Assembly (NCBI RefSeq): GCF_004924335.1
Contig: NZ_CP024633.1
Location: 1,798,001-1,862,000 of the forward strand
DNA from: Mycobacteroides salmoniphilum
Lineage (GTDB): Bacteria > Actinomycetota > Actinomycetes > Mycobacteriales > Mycobacteriaceae
Direction: 5' to 3'
DNA: 64,000 nt
Shown piece after piece: positions 37,877 to 47,400 of this stretch (position 1 is the stretch's first letter; each line of letters starts with the position of its first letter). Both the position numbers and the translations under genes were made by a program. Below the pieces are notes generated by a model, which searched no databases, was not told the origin of the DNA, and saw nothing but the letters and a program-made list of their open reading frames with translations.

Positions 37877-40800
37877 TTGCGTTCCGCAACGATGATCCGC
37901 TGATCCAGCATGTGCAACGGGTGACCGGCTTCGGGCAGCACCATCAGCGGCCGGAACCCAGCCTGCGATAGTTCATCGTTCCACTCGCCTTCGGTCAGGA
38001 AAATGCGCTCGCCCGCGCGGATATCGGATTGCCCTGGATGCGTCTGGCCGGGTGCTGCAGACATGAGGAACTTCAGGGACGTCAGCACCTGGTAGTTCGC
38101 GTTGCACGTCTCGATGAACACGATGGCGCCATCGGGATTGATGACGTCGTGAAGCTGGCGCAGGCTGTGCCCGATGTGCGTGGCGTTGTGGATGACATTC
38201 GCCCCCAACACGATGTCGTACCGTTCAGCGCCCGACAGGTCGGTGTTGAGGTTCATCAACCCGTAACGCAGCTGCGGGTTATTGGCGAACCGTTCCTGCG
38301 CCGCCGCGAGGAAGAACGTCGACACGTCGGTGAAGTGGTAGTCCACGGGAAGCCCGGATAGACCGGCGATTACCTCATCAGTTGTGCCGCCGATACCCGC
38401 GCCAAGCTCGAGGATCCGCACCGGTGAGCGGTCGCGCTGTAGGCGGGCCACCATGTTCGAGACGGTCTCGCGGGCAGCGAGATTGAGATAGCGGCTAATG
38501 AGATTCTCGCGATAGCCGGCTTCAGCGGTCAGCATATCCCCGTCGGGGAACAGCAGTTCTTGTACGCGCGCGCGGTCTTGTCCGAGTTCCAGGAGGCGGT
38601 TGTTGCATTTCTCCATGAACTCGACCAGCTCGCTTCGGTAACCGAGATCCTGGCACACATCCAGCAGTCGCGCCCGAGTTGGTGCGGGAAGAGGACGGTC
38701 GAGTCGGTATCCATGATCGGGGTGGTGACTCAGGTGTCCATGCGAGGTGAGCACTTCAAGCCATCGGTTGAGAAGCCACCGATGGCGTGGGGTGAAGCTC
38801 AGCCGGTCGGCGATATCGGCCGCCGAATGAGCAGCACCGTCCTGCAGCGCCGGCCTCAACACGGCCATCATCGCGTGCATCCCGAACAGGTCTAGATCAT
38901 CACGGGCAGAGTGCATAACATCCAGATTCAGGACGCTTGGCATTGCCTTCTCGGCGGTGGCCCGGGCGCGCTGGGTGATGTCATCGAGGGTAATCGGCTC
39001 CGCCGGACGCGCGCTGGCCCGCTGTCCTGCGGGTGGGGAAGCTTTCTGCTCAAGTGTCGCGATGATGTCGTTAATCGACGCCCCGCCGAGTAGATCGGAA
39101 ACCTCCAGTTCGTAGTCGAACTCAGCCTTGACGCGGCGACGGAACTCCAATGCCTGCAATGAATCAACGCCCAGGGCAACCATCGCTGCGGTGGTGTCGA
39201 TGGTGTCGGCCTGGTCGGCGCCGATGACCTCGGCAAGTAGCGAAATCAGGTCGCGAGGTGGTCGGCCGCCGCTGGAAGCATGGTGAGTGGGTGCTTCTGG
39301 TGTGGCCTCTGTGATGTTCTGCGCCAGCTCGGACAGCGCAGATCCGTGTCCAAACGCATTGAGTGTCGCGTATCCGCGCGCCCAGTCGAAGTCGGCGACG
39401 ATGGCGTTCTGCCGTAGTCCATTCATTCCTAAACGGATGGCTTCGGCGGAATTCATTGGGCGGTAGCCCAACCCGCCTAGGCGTTCAAGATCTGAGGAAT
39501 CCCGGCCCTCGAATACGTCCCACTGGCCCCACTGCACCGAAACACAGTCGACACCTGCCGCGCGGTACCTGGTGGCAAGGCTATCGATCATCCGGTTGGC
39601 CGCGGCGTACAGTAGCATGCCGCGCCCGCCAAGCGTCGCCGCCAATGACGAGAACAACACCACGCGGCAACTGCTTTCGCGGGCGAAGGAACTCAGTAGG
39701 TTCGGTAGCCCGAGGACTTTGCCTCGGAATGCCTCGACGACGGTCTCGGCCTTGATGGCGCGCAGATCCAATTCAACGGTGCTCGAAAAATCTGCGGCCG
39801 CATGTGCGATGAGGTCAACCGGGTGGGCGAGTTCGTCGGCGAGGCGAGCCATTGCGGCAGCGTCGCCGACATCGCAGGTGGCGACGGTGACAACACACGT
39901 CGACGCCTTTCTGATCAGTGCGAGACGCTCTGTGATGGAAGGGGTTTCGCCCGACCTACTCAACAAGGTGATGTGCTGGGCGCCGGCTTGAGAGTAGTGC
40001 TCGCACAGTTCCAGTCCGAGTGCCCCGGTGCCTCCGGTGATGAGAACATGCGCTGGGTTCCCGGCGGCGTCGAACTCTAAAGGATCGGCCAGACGCAGAC
40101 GTTTGACATGAAGTACCCCGTCCCGTAGGGCAAGTTCGGATTCCCCTCCAGTCATCAGCGCCATGAAGACGGCACGGGCGGTACCGCCTTGCGCGTCGTC
40201 GTGGCCAAGATCCAGATGCCGGAACGTCACGCTCGGATGATCCATGGCGAGGGTGCGGTACCCGGCGCTGATCGCCGCATGCACCGGGTTCGGCGGGAGA
40301 TCGCTGGAGGTGACGGACTCGCCTCCCACCGTAACGATCCAGCAATCGCTCACCAATTTCGAGAGCGGTGGCAGCCAGCTACCACCTGCGAAGAACTTTG
40401 ATACCGCTGTGACAGAATCTATTTCATCCGTCTCCGGCATAGCGGGAACGACTATCACCAAGGACTGCGTATCCTCGGCGACCTCGCCAGCGACAACCAG
40501 ATGCAGCGGCACTCCCTGGTCCTCCGCTTCGACCTGCAATGCAGATACGAGTTGTGCGCAGTCACCGGTGGGGTCGACCACACTGAAGGGCCGAGCAGGC
40601 CGAAGTGAGCGCTGCGTCAGCCGAACCCACTCTTCCAGGACTACCTGCGCGCCAGGTTCGCGGCGCGGCTCCGCGTGTACCGGTATGGATTGTGTAGACG
40701 ACGCCACCTGTTCTGCACGGTTATTTCTAGTTTCGTTGTAGGGCAACCACAACCGGATGTCATTGGTAGGGGCGTTCGGGAAATCCCGGAGAGGGAGCGC

Positions 40801-42177
40801 GAACTTAACCGGTGGTTCTGCGCGCAGGTTTTCCCATCCGTATCCGGGGGTGTTCACCGCAATGGCGGCGAGGTTCATGGTGAACTCGTCAAGGTTGGTG
40901 GCGGCGCGGGTTGAGGTTCCGACTACCGACGTGACCCGGTCGCCGGCTGCCGCAGCGCAGTTCTCTTGAACCGCAAGCTGCAATGTGGGGTGTTCGGCCA
41001 GTTCGACGAAGGTGTCGACGCCCTGGGCAAGGGCAGCCGTGATGGCCCGGTCAAACCTGACCGGATTTCGCAGATTTAAGAACCAGTACTGGTCCTGCGG
41101 CAAGTCGGGTGTGATCGCCTCGCCGAGGGTGGCGCCGAAACAGTCGATGGGGGAGTCCTGGAATCTGGCATCGCCGAGGCTGTCTCGTAGCTCTTGACGG
41201 ACCTTGTCGCCGATGGTATTCATCAGGCTGGTATGAGCCGGGTATCGAACCGGAATCACCCGGCTGAAAATACCTTTGGCCGTGAGGTGTTCGACTATTT
41301 CGTGGATGGTTTCCCGGTCTCCGGAAATCCCGGCCATGGAGGCGGAGTTGAGCACTGAGACCTCGGCCCAGCCTGATCGGCGGGCAATGATGTCTTCACA
41401 GGCGTCACGGTCGATCGCCGCGACCGCCATCGCGTAATCGCTGGATCCGAAGGTGTCGACGATCCCGGCACGGATACCAACGACCGCGACGGCATCGGTC
41501 AGGGGCACAGTGCCTGACACGTATGCGGCCGCTATTTCACCCTGGCTGTGACCGATCGTGACATCCGGTGTGACACCGGACGAACGCCACATTGCCGCGA
41601 GTGCGGCCATCTGGGTGAACAGCGCGGGCTGAACGGTGCTTGCGCCGGCATCTGCCGGCACACTGTCGTCGAGGAGATAGCTCAGGGGTGACTGCCCGAA
41701 CCGCGTCTCGAAAAGCGCGGCACACCGGTCGGCTTCGGTCCGGTACGCCTCGACTGCGTCATAGAAGACGCGGCCCATACCGGGACGCTGACCGCCTTGT
41801 CCGGGGAACACAAAACCAACGCGTTGAGCATCGGCGCTCAGTGCGCCATGTACGACCGCGGGGTGGTTGCGGTCATCGGCGACCGCACGTAGCGCTGACA
41901 GCAGACCTTCGTGATCGCTGACGGCCAGGATGGTTCGGTGGCGTCTGGGCACCCGGGTGCGAAAGAGCATGTCCGCGAACCGCGCTGGTGGCACTGTTGG
42001 GTGCTCTAGTGCGTATGCCAAGAGTCCGGCGGCTTCGGCCCGGACCAGTTCGGCGCTTTCGCTTGTCAGCAGGATCGGGATCGCGCCATTGGGAAATCGG
42101 TGACTAGAAATCGTCGCCGTCCTCTCTCTCGTTGGCCTCTGCAGGCATCGCGATGATGGCGTGTGCGTTGGCTCCAC
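37873..42177 (-). CDS. mbtD: MbtD-like polyketide synthase: AT-KR-ACP plus C-terminal methyltransferase
   Basis: A modular PKS, about 1434 residues. An acyltransferase (about 118-410) has GHSQGE near 211 and RYPAHTS at the specificity loop. The ketoreductase (about 700-900) has LITGGTGALG, FSSLA and LYAAAN. The acyl carrier (about 970-1040) has LGVDSLQ near 1005. Beyond the usual MbtD end there is a further domain of about 350 residues with winged-helix-like start and SAM motif ILELGAGIGG near 1257. With MbtC it should make the beta-hydroxyacyl unit of the siderophore and, in addition, methylate it. It is the third gene of the minus-strand arm. No ATG is well placed: I prefer GTG 42177 (74-base overlap with mbtC); the frame opens at 42249. 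Confidence 0.88.
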   Translation of the reverse strand: MEPTHTPSSRCLQRPTRERTATISSHRFPNGAIPILLTSESAELVRAEAAGLLAYALEHPTVPPARFADMLFRTRVPRRHRTILAVSDHEGLLSALRAVADDRNHPAVVHGALSADAQRVGFVFPGQGGQRPGMGRVFYDAVEAYRTEADRCAALFETRFGQSPLSYLLDDSVPADAGASTVQPALFTQMAALAAMWRSSGVTPDVTIGHSQGEIAAAYVSGTVPLTDAVAVVGIRAGIVDTFGSSDYAMAVAAIDRDACEDIIARRSGWAEVSVLNSASMAGISGDRETIHEIVEHLTAKGIFSRVIPVRYPAHTSLMNTIGDKVRQELRDSLGDARFQDSPIDCFGATLGEAITPDLPQDQYWFLNLRNPVRFDRAITAALAQGVDTFVELAEHPTLQLAVQENCAAAAGDRVTSVVGTSTRAATNLDEFTMNLAAIAVNTPGYGWENLRAEPPVKFALPLRDFPNAPTNDIRLWLPYNETRNNRAEQVASSTQSIPVHAEPRREPGAQVVLEEWVRLTQRSLRPARPFSVVDPTGDCAQLVSALQVEAEDQGVPLHLVVAGEVAEDTQSLVIVVPAMPETDEIDSVTAVSKFFAGGSWLPPLSKLVSDCWIVTVGGESVTSSDLPPNPVHAAISAGYRTLAMDHPSVTFRHLDLGHDDAQGGTARAVFMALMTGGESELALRDGVLHVKRLRLADPLEFDAAGNPAHVLITGGTGALGLELCEHYSQAGAQHITLLSRSGETPSITERLALIRKASTCVVTVATCDVGDAAAMARLADELAHPVDLIAHAAADFSSTVELDLRAIKAETVVEAFRGKVLGLPNLLSSFARESSCRVVLFSSLAATLGGRGMLLYAAANRMIDSLATRYRAAGVDCVSVQWGQWDVFEGRDSSDLERLGGLGYRPMNSAEAIRLGMNGLRQNAIVADFDWARGYATLNAFGHGSALSELAQNITEATPEAPTHHASSGGRPPRDLISLLAEVIGADQADTIDTTAAMVALGVDSLQALEFRRRVKAEFDYELEVSDLLGGASINDIIATLEQKASPPAGQRASARPAEPITLDDITQRARATAEKAMPSVLNLDVMHSARDDLDLFGMHAMMAVLRPALQDGAAHSAADIADRLSFTPRHRWLLNRWLEVLTSHGHLSHHPDHGYRLDRPLPAPTRARLLDVCQDLGYRSELVEFMEKCNNRLLELGQDRARVQELLFPDGDMLTAEAGYRENLISRYLNLAARETVSNMVARLQRDRSPVRILELGAGIGGTTDEVIAGLSGLPVDYHFTDVSTFFLAAAQERFANNPQLRYGLMNLNTDLSGAERYDIVLGANVIHNATHIGHSLRQLHDVINPDGAIVFIETCNANYQVLTSLKFLMSAAPGQTHPGQSDIRAGERIFLTEGEWNDELSQAGFRPLMVLPEAGHPLHMLDQRIIVAERN

Positions 42178-43462
42178 CGGCCCCGAATGATGAGACCGCG
42201 CCGTAGCGGATGCCATTCGTGGGCTCCCAGGGGTGCAGTTTGGTGGCAAGGCGCAGGCCGGTAAGGCTCCAGTCGACCTTGGTGGAAGGGTTGTCCGCGA
42301 AGAGTGTTGGGGGGATATGTCCGTATTGCCCGGACAGCAGGAGCTTGATCAGACCGACCATCCCTGCGGCGGCTTGGGCATGCCCAATGTTCGACTTGGA
42401 AGAACCCAGCAGTGCGTGAGATCCCCCGGCGCCATATGTGCTTTGAAGTGCCATGAGCTCCAACGGATCTCCGGCGCGGGTGGCGGTGCCGTGCCCTTCG
42501 ACCATGCCGATCAGGGCTGGGTCGACTCCAGCGGCGGCGATAGTGGCGGCAACGAGTTTGGCTTGGGCGCGGCCACGTGGCACCAGGATGGGCTTGCCTT
42601 TCCCGTTGTGATTCGTGCGGATGGCCAGGATTCGGCCATAAATGTGGTGTCCCAGTGCACGAGCGCGCGACTCCTTCTCTACCACAACGACTCCGACGGC
42701 TTCACCCCATAGGGTTCCACTGGCGTCATCCGCGTAGGAACGGCAGTGTCCGTCGGATGACAGCGCGTGCAGCTTGGCGAATTCGTAGAACCCGCCTGGT
42801 GACCCCATGACACACACCCCGCCGGCCAAGGCCCATTCGCACTCATCGGCGCGCACCGCCGACGCGGCGAGGTGCAATGCCGACAACGACGATGCGCACG
42901 CTGAATCGACACACATGGAGGGGCCGGTCAACCCGAGTAGGTGCGATACGCGCCCCGCCACACCAAGTTGTCCGAGCCCGACGATGCGATGGCCGCTGTG
43001 CGCGTTCACCTCACCAGCCCTGGGGCCATATTCGTTGGGGGATACCCCGATGAAAACCGCGGCTTCCTCGCCGTCGATCAAACCAGGGTTGATGCCGGCG
43101 TTCTCGAGGGCTTTCCACGCGACGCGCATTCCGACGCGTTGCTGTGGGTCCATGGCGATGGCCTCGCGCTGGGTGATGCCGAAGAATCCGGGATCGAATG
43201 ATGCCGCGTCCGTGAGAAATCCGCCGGCATCGCATATGTCTCCCCACCCGTCGAGCTGCGATACCGATAGCAAATCCTCGAGAGGCCAGCCGCGGTCACG
43301 GGGGAACGGGCCGACGAGCTCTCGACCGTCGGCCAACGCGGTCCAGAAAGCGGCGGGCGTGGTGATGCCTTGCGGCGCCTCGATCGCGATTCCGGATATG
43401 ACGATGGGATCAGTTTCCGCAGATTCTGTGCGATGACGCGGTGTCGTCACGGCGTCGCTCAT
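42104..43462 (-). CDS. mbtC: MbtC-like beta-ketoacyl synthase
   Basis: A stand-alone ketosynthase of 452 residues, equal in size to M. tuberculosis MbtC. It condenses an acyl starter with malonyl-type extender on MbtD. The active-site Cys lies in VDSACASSL near residue 186, the His residues in EGHGTAT and KSNIGHAQAAAG, and the start motif is DPIVISGIAIEAP. The ATG overlaps the stop of the thioesterase gene (ATGA), so mbtT-mbtC-mbtD are translationally coupled. A split KS and AT-KR-ACP is characteristic of mycobactin and nocobactin pathways. Confidence 0.92.
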   Translation of the reverse strand: MSDAVTTPRHRTESAETDPIVISGIAIEAPQGITTPAAFWTALADGRELVGPFPRDRGWPLEDLLSVSQLDGWGDICDAGGFLTDAASFDPGFFGITQREAIAMDPQQRVGMRVAWKALENAGINPGLIDGEEAAVFIGVSPNEYGPRAGEVNAHSGHRIVGLGQLGVAGRVSHLLGLTGPSMCVDSACASSLSALHLAASAVRADECEWALAGGVCVMGSPGGFYEFAKLHALSSDGHCRSYADDASGTLWGEAVGVVVVEKESRARALGHHIYGRILAIRTNHNGKGKPILVPRGRAQAKLVAATIAAAGVDPALIGMVEGHGTATRAGDPLELMALQSTYGAGGSHALLGSSKSNIGHAQAAAGMVGLIKLLLSGQYGHIPPTLFADNPSTKVDWSLTGLRLATKLHPWEPTNGIRYGAVSSFGAGGANAHAIIAMPAEANEREDGDDF

Positions 43463-44223
43463 TCGTGGACTCGCGGCTCTCGACTGGCACCGGCCGTCAC
43501 GAGCTCGGTGACGGCGGCCAGGTGTGAGTTGATGAAGAAGTGTCCACCCTCGAAGAGGGTCACTTGCAGATCCTCGGCGTGTTTGTCCCAGTCGTACAGG
43601 TCGCGCATGTTGACGATCGGATCGTTGTCGCCGCCGATCACATGGACTCGTGCGGCCACCTTCACGCCCGGGTCACACGAGTAGGTCTCAGAAGCTCTGT
43701 GATCGCTCTTGACGACTGGCAGCGTGAGCTTCAGCATGTCTCGGTTCGTGAAGATATCGCTGCTGGTTCCCTCGAGTGCGGCGAGGTGTTGGAGGAGTTC
43801 CTCGTCGTCCTCAGGAAAGCCAGGCTTGTTGCTGGCTCGGCTAGGAGCGACAGCCGCTGAGACCGTGAGCTGGCGTACATCGACACCGGCCGCTTCGGCG
43901 AGCCTGACGAACTCGAACGAGACAATCGCGCCCATGCTGTGCCCAAACGTATAGATCGGGATGTTGCGATTCCTGGGAGAGGTCTGGAACTCGTCGAATG
44001 CGCCCGCAGCAATGTCCTGGAGAGTGGTGAGCGCAGGTTCGCTGGCCCTGTCCTGCCGGCCCGGGTACTGGAAGACGATGACGTCGAAGTTCGAGCTGAG
44101 AGCTTTCGATAGGGCGCGGTAGGCGGATGCGCCGGCGCCGGCGTGGGGAAAGACCAGCAAGGGCGGCGAATCGGGCCTCTCTGGCTTGTGAAACTGCCTG
44201 ATCCATCCAAGGCTCTGACTCAC
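43459..44223 (-). CDS. mbtT: MbtT-like type II thioesterase
   Basis: A 254-residue alpha/beta hydrolase that frees misloaded carrier domains in NRPS/PKS lines. Catalytic triad motifs are YTFGHSMGAIVSF (nucleophile Ser near residue 94), GGDNDPIVN (Asp) and EGGHFFINSH (His). FPHAGAGASAYR is the usual oxyanion-loop region. I choose the GTG at 44223, with GAAGGG upstream at normal spacing; a TTG at 44232 opens the frame. It is first in the minus-strand arm and starts 31 bases from the iron box at 44254-44272. Confidence 0.9.
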   Translation of the reverse strand: MSQSLGWIRQFHKPERPDSPPLLVFPHAGAGASAYRALSKALSSNFDVIVFQYPGRQDRASEPALTTLQDIAAGAFDEFQTSPRNRNIPIYTFGHSMGAIVSFEFVRLAEAAGVDVRQLTVSAAVAPSRASNKPGFPEDDEELLQHLAALEGTSSDIFTNRDMLKLTLPVVKSDHRASETYSCDPGVKVAARVHVIGGDNDPIVNMRDLYDWDKHAEDLQVTLFEGGHFFINSHLAAVTELVTAGASREPRVHE

Positions 44224-44253
44224 GTGCGGCAACCCTTCGAACTTTGTTGGTAG

Positions 44254-44272
44254 TTAGATAAGCCTAACGTAA
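44254..44272. promoter_or_regulatory. IdeR-type iron box 1 (mbtT side)
   Basis: TTAGATAAGCCTAACGTAA matches the IdeR consensus (TTAGGTTAGSCTAACCTAA) at 16 of 19 positions. It lies just upstream of mbtT, where a bound repressor would cover the promoter. IdeR-Fe represses siderophore genes in mycobacteria when iron is sufficient. Confidence 0.85.
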
Positions 44273-44372
44273 CCTCGAGTCCCGTTGTGCGCTCGTACCG
44301 GCGGTTGCGGCGACGGCCCGGCGCACACGCTCGGCTGCGATAGGGAGGTCCGTCCGTCCTGCAGGCAGGTAT

Positions 44373-44391
44373 TAAGGTAAGGCTAGGCATA
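44373..44391. promoter_or_regulatory. IdeR-type iron box 2 (mbtE side)
   Basis: TAAGGTAAGGCTAGGCATA matches the IdeR consensus at 13 of 19 positions, with a good left half. It is 56 bases before the mbtE start and probably controls the plus-strand arm. It is weaker than the box on the mbtT side. Confidence 0.6.
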
Positions 44392-44446
44392 GTCCCTCCA
44401 AAATTACTGTCGAGGTGTTTCTTTTTCATGTTGTTGTTCCTATGGG

Positions 44447-47400
44447 GTGGCCGTTGTGGCCGGTGATCAGGTGTCGGCGATGGATCGGCGTAGGGAGTTG
44501 TTGCGCCAGCGCCTCACGCAAAGCGGTGTAACAGAACAGGCCGCACCGTCGGTACCGCGGATTCTGGCGGGCACGCGGCGCCCATTGAGCGCGGGGCAGC
44601 GGCGCATGTGGTTCGTGCAGACCAAGGATCCTGCGGACGCAGCACTGAATATCGGTGTCGCGCATCAGCTGCGCGGGCTCCTGGACGAGACGCGGCTTCG
44701 TGAGGCATTTGACGGCGTTCTCGCTCGCCACGACATCCTGCGGACCACTTATCGTGTCGGCTCAGATGGTGAGCCATATCAGGAGTTTTCCGATCAGGTC
44801 GAGCTCCCCTGGAAAACGGTGGATCTCAGATCCGTCGCGGAGGACGTCCGCGACGCGGAGATTGAGAGGCTGGCTCGCGGCGAGTTCGGGCTTGCGTTCG
44901 ATCTCGCGATTGACGTGCCGCTCCGGGTGACGCTGATCCGTACGGAAGAGGCGGCATGGGTAGTGCTGCTTGTGGTGCACCACATCTGTTGGGACGACAA
45001 CTCCTGGGAGGTCTTCTTCGCCGACCTCAACGGTCAGTACAACAGTGGCCAAGCGCCTGGTGTGCCACCGCAATTCATGGTTGTCGGACTGGATGGCGAA
45101 CCATCCTCCGACACCGGTCTCGATTTCTGGTGCGATGCCCTGACTCCGTTGCCCGAACCGCTGGAGCTTCCCGGAACAGGGGTCCGTTCCCCTTCGCGCG
45201 CAGCGGAGCAGCGGCAGCGGCCGCTGTCCCACGGTGTGGCCGCTCGCGTTGAGGAGTTCGCGCGCACACAGTCGGCCACGCCATTCATGGTGTTCTTGGC
45301 CGCGTTTGGAGTGTTGATCCGCCGATACACCTCGGCGTCGGACTTCCTGGTCGCCATCCCGGTTACGGAACGCAAAGCCGCCGCGGAAAACGCTATCGGG
45401 TACTTCGGCAACACGCTCCTGCTGCGGGCCCCGATCGATCCCGCTGACACCTTTGCCTCGTACGTCGCGACAGTGCGCGAGGTCTGCCTGAACGCCTTCG
45501 GCCACCAGGATGTCGGAATCGACCGCGTCGTACGTGAGGTCAACCCGTACCGGGCCGTCGGCCGCGACGGGTTGGATGAGCTGGTCAGGCTCGGTTTCAG
45601 CTTGCGCAGAGACTCCAGCGGCTACGGCCTAACGGGCATCGAGGCCACCCAGCTCGAGCTGGGAGCGGTCTCCGCACAGCTGCCGCTGTCCCTGGCCATT
45701 GTCGCGGACACCGCGGGCACGGCGGTTGAGTTCGAGTACCAGACCGACATGCTGCCGCAATGGCTGGTCGACCAATTGCTTGGGCATTTCGAGGGATTAC
45801 TCGATATTGCGCTGGCCGATCCGCATAGGCGGGTGGCGATGCTAGATCCTATCGGCGCACCGGAGCGCCGCGCGATCATGAGGCAGTCGCGCGGTGTGCT
45901 GAGCGCCGAACCAGCCGCGACGATCGTTGCGGTGCTCGAGACCGCCGGCGACCATGCACCCGATGCCATTGCGCTGATCTCTGACGACGTCAAACTGTCG
46001 TATCGCGAACTGCATCAACGCGCAAACCGACTAGCGCGGTGGTTGATTGGGCAGGGAATTGGCACCGAGGACATCGTCGCGCTCAGGATGACCACCTCGG
46101 TCGAATTCATTGTCGCGATGCTCGCAGTGCTGAAATCTGGAGCGGGATACTTTCCGATTGACCCCGGCCTGCCCGAGGAGCGGATCGAGTTCCTGTTAGC
46201 CGACGCCCGGCCGCAGATGGTGCTGGGTCCGGCGGAGTGTGGCGCAGCCGAACTCGAATGTGCAGGGTTTACTGGTACGAATCTCACCGACTCCGAACGT
46301 CTGCGGCCGCTATTGCCGGGGAACCTGGCCTACGTGATCTATACCTCGGGATCTACCGGGCGGCCCAAAGGTGTGGCGGTTGCCCATGCGGCGATCGCCG
46401 AACACGTCGTGTCCTTCACCGCTGAGTGGGACATGACACCGCAGGACCGGATGCTGCAATCAACCTCGGTGAGCTTCGATGCTTCGCTGGCAGACATCCT
46501 GTGCCCGCTGTCCCTAGGCGCGGGGCTGGTTATTCCTCGTCCAAATCCGTTCTCGGACATAGGCTATCTCGCAGACCTCGTGCAACGTCACGGCGTAACG
46601 GTGGTTCACATGGTCCCTTCTCTGCTGGGTTCGGTGCTGCTGACTGCCGAAGCCGATCAGTTGCGTGGTCTTCGGCATGTTCCCGTCGGCGGGGAAGCGC
46701 TGCCCGGCGAGGTGGCCGACAAATTCGCAACGATGTTCGACGGCACGCTCCGAAATCATTACGGTCCCACCGAGGCGGTGGTGTGTTCTACTCACATGTC
46801 AGTCGTTGGTCCACAAGGAAATTCGGTGGTGCCGATCGGCCGACCCAACCGCAATGTGTCTGCCTACGTGCTTGACGAGACACTGTCACTGGCGCCAACG
46901 GGCGTGGTCGGTGAGTTGTATCTGGGCGGCGCACAGCTGGCGCGCGGGTATCTCAGTCGTCCGGCGCTATCCGCCCAGCGGTTTGTCGCCGATCCCTTTA
47001 GTGTCGGAGGGCGCCTCTACCGCACGGGAGATCTCGTTCGCCGAAATGCCTCCGGCGAACTGGAATTCATCGGGCGAGCGGACGAGCAGGTCAAGGTACG
47101 GGGCTATCGGATTGAACTCGGTGAGATAGAAGCTGCGATTAGCGCCGACCCTCGGGTCTGCCACTGTGTCGTCATCGTCGCCGAAGATGCTCAGGTAGGC
47201 CCTATGTTGGCGGCCTATGTGGTTCCCGCAACGGTGGACGGCGCTGCTGCCGAGGTCGACCTGGACGGGTTGCGCAGTCGTGTGAAGGAGGAGTTGCCGG
47301 CCTACATGGTGCCGAGCACGTTCACGGTGATTCCAGGCATCCCGCTGACTTCCAGCGGCAAGCTCGACAAGAGGTCGCTGCCAAAACCTGATCCATTGGT

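Noticed and set aside
44428..44466. A short leader peptide (MLLFLWGGRCGR) before mbtE
   Set aside because: It has no ribosome site, no regulatory codon run and no terminator; the IdeR boxes already explain control.
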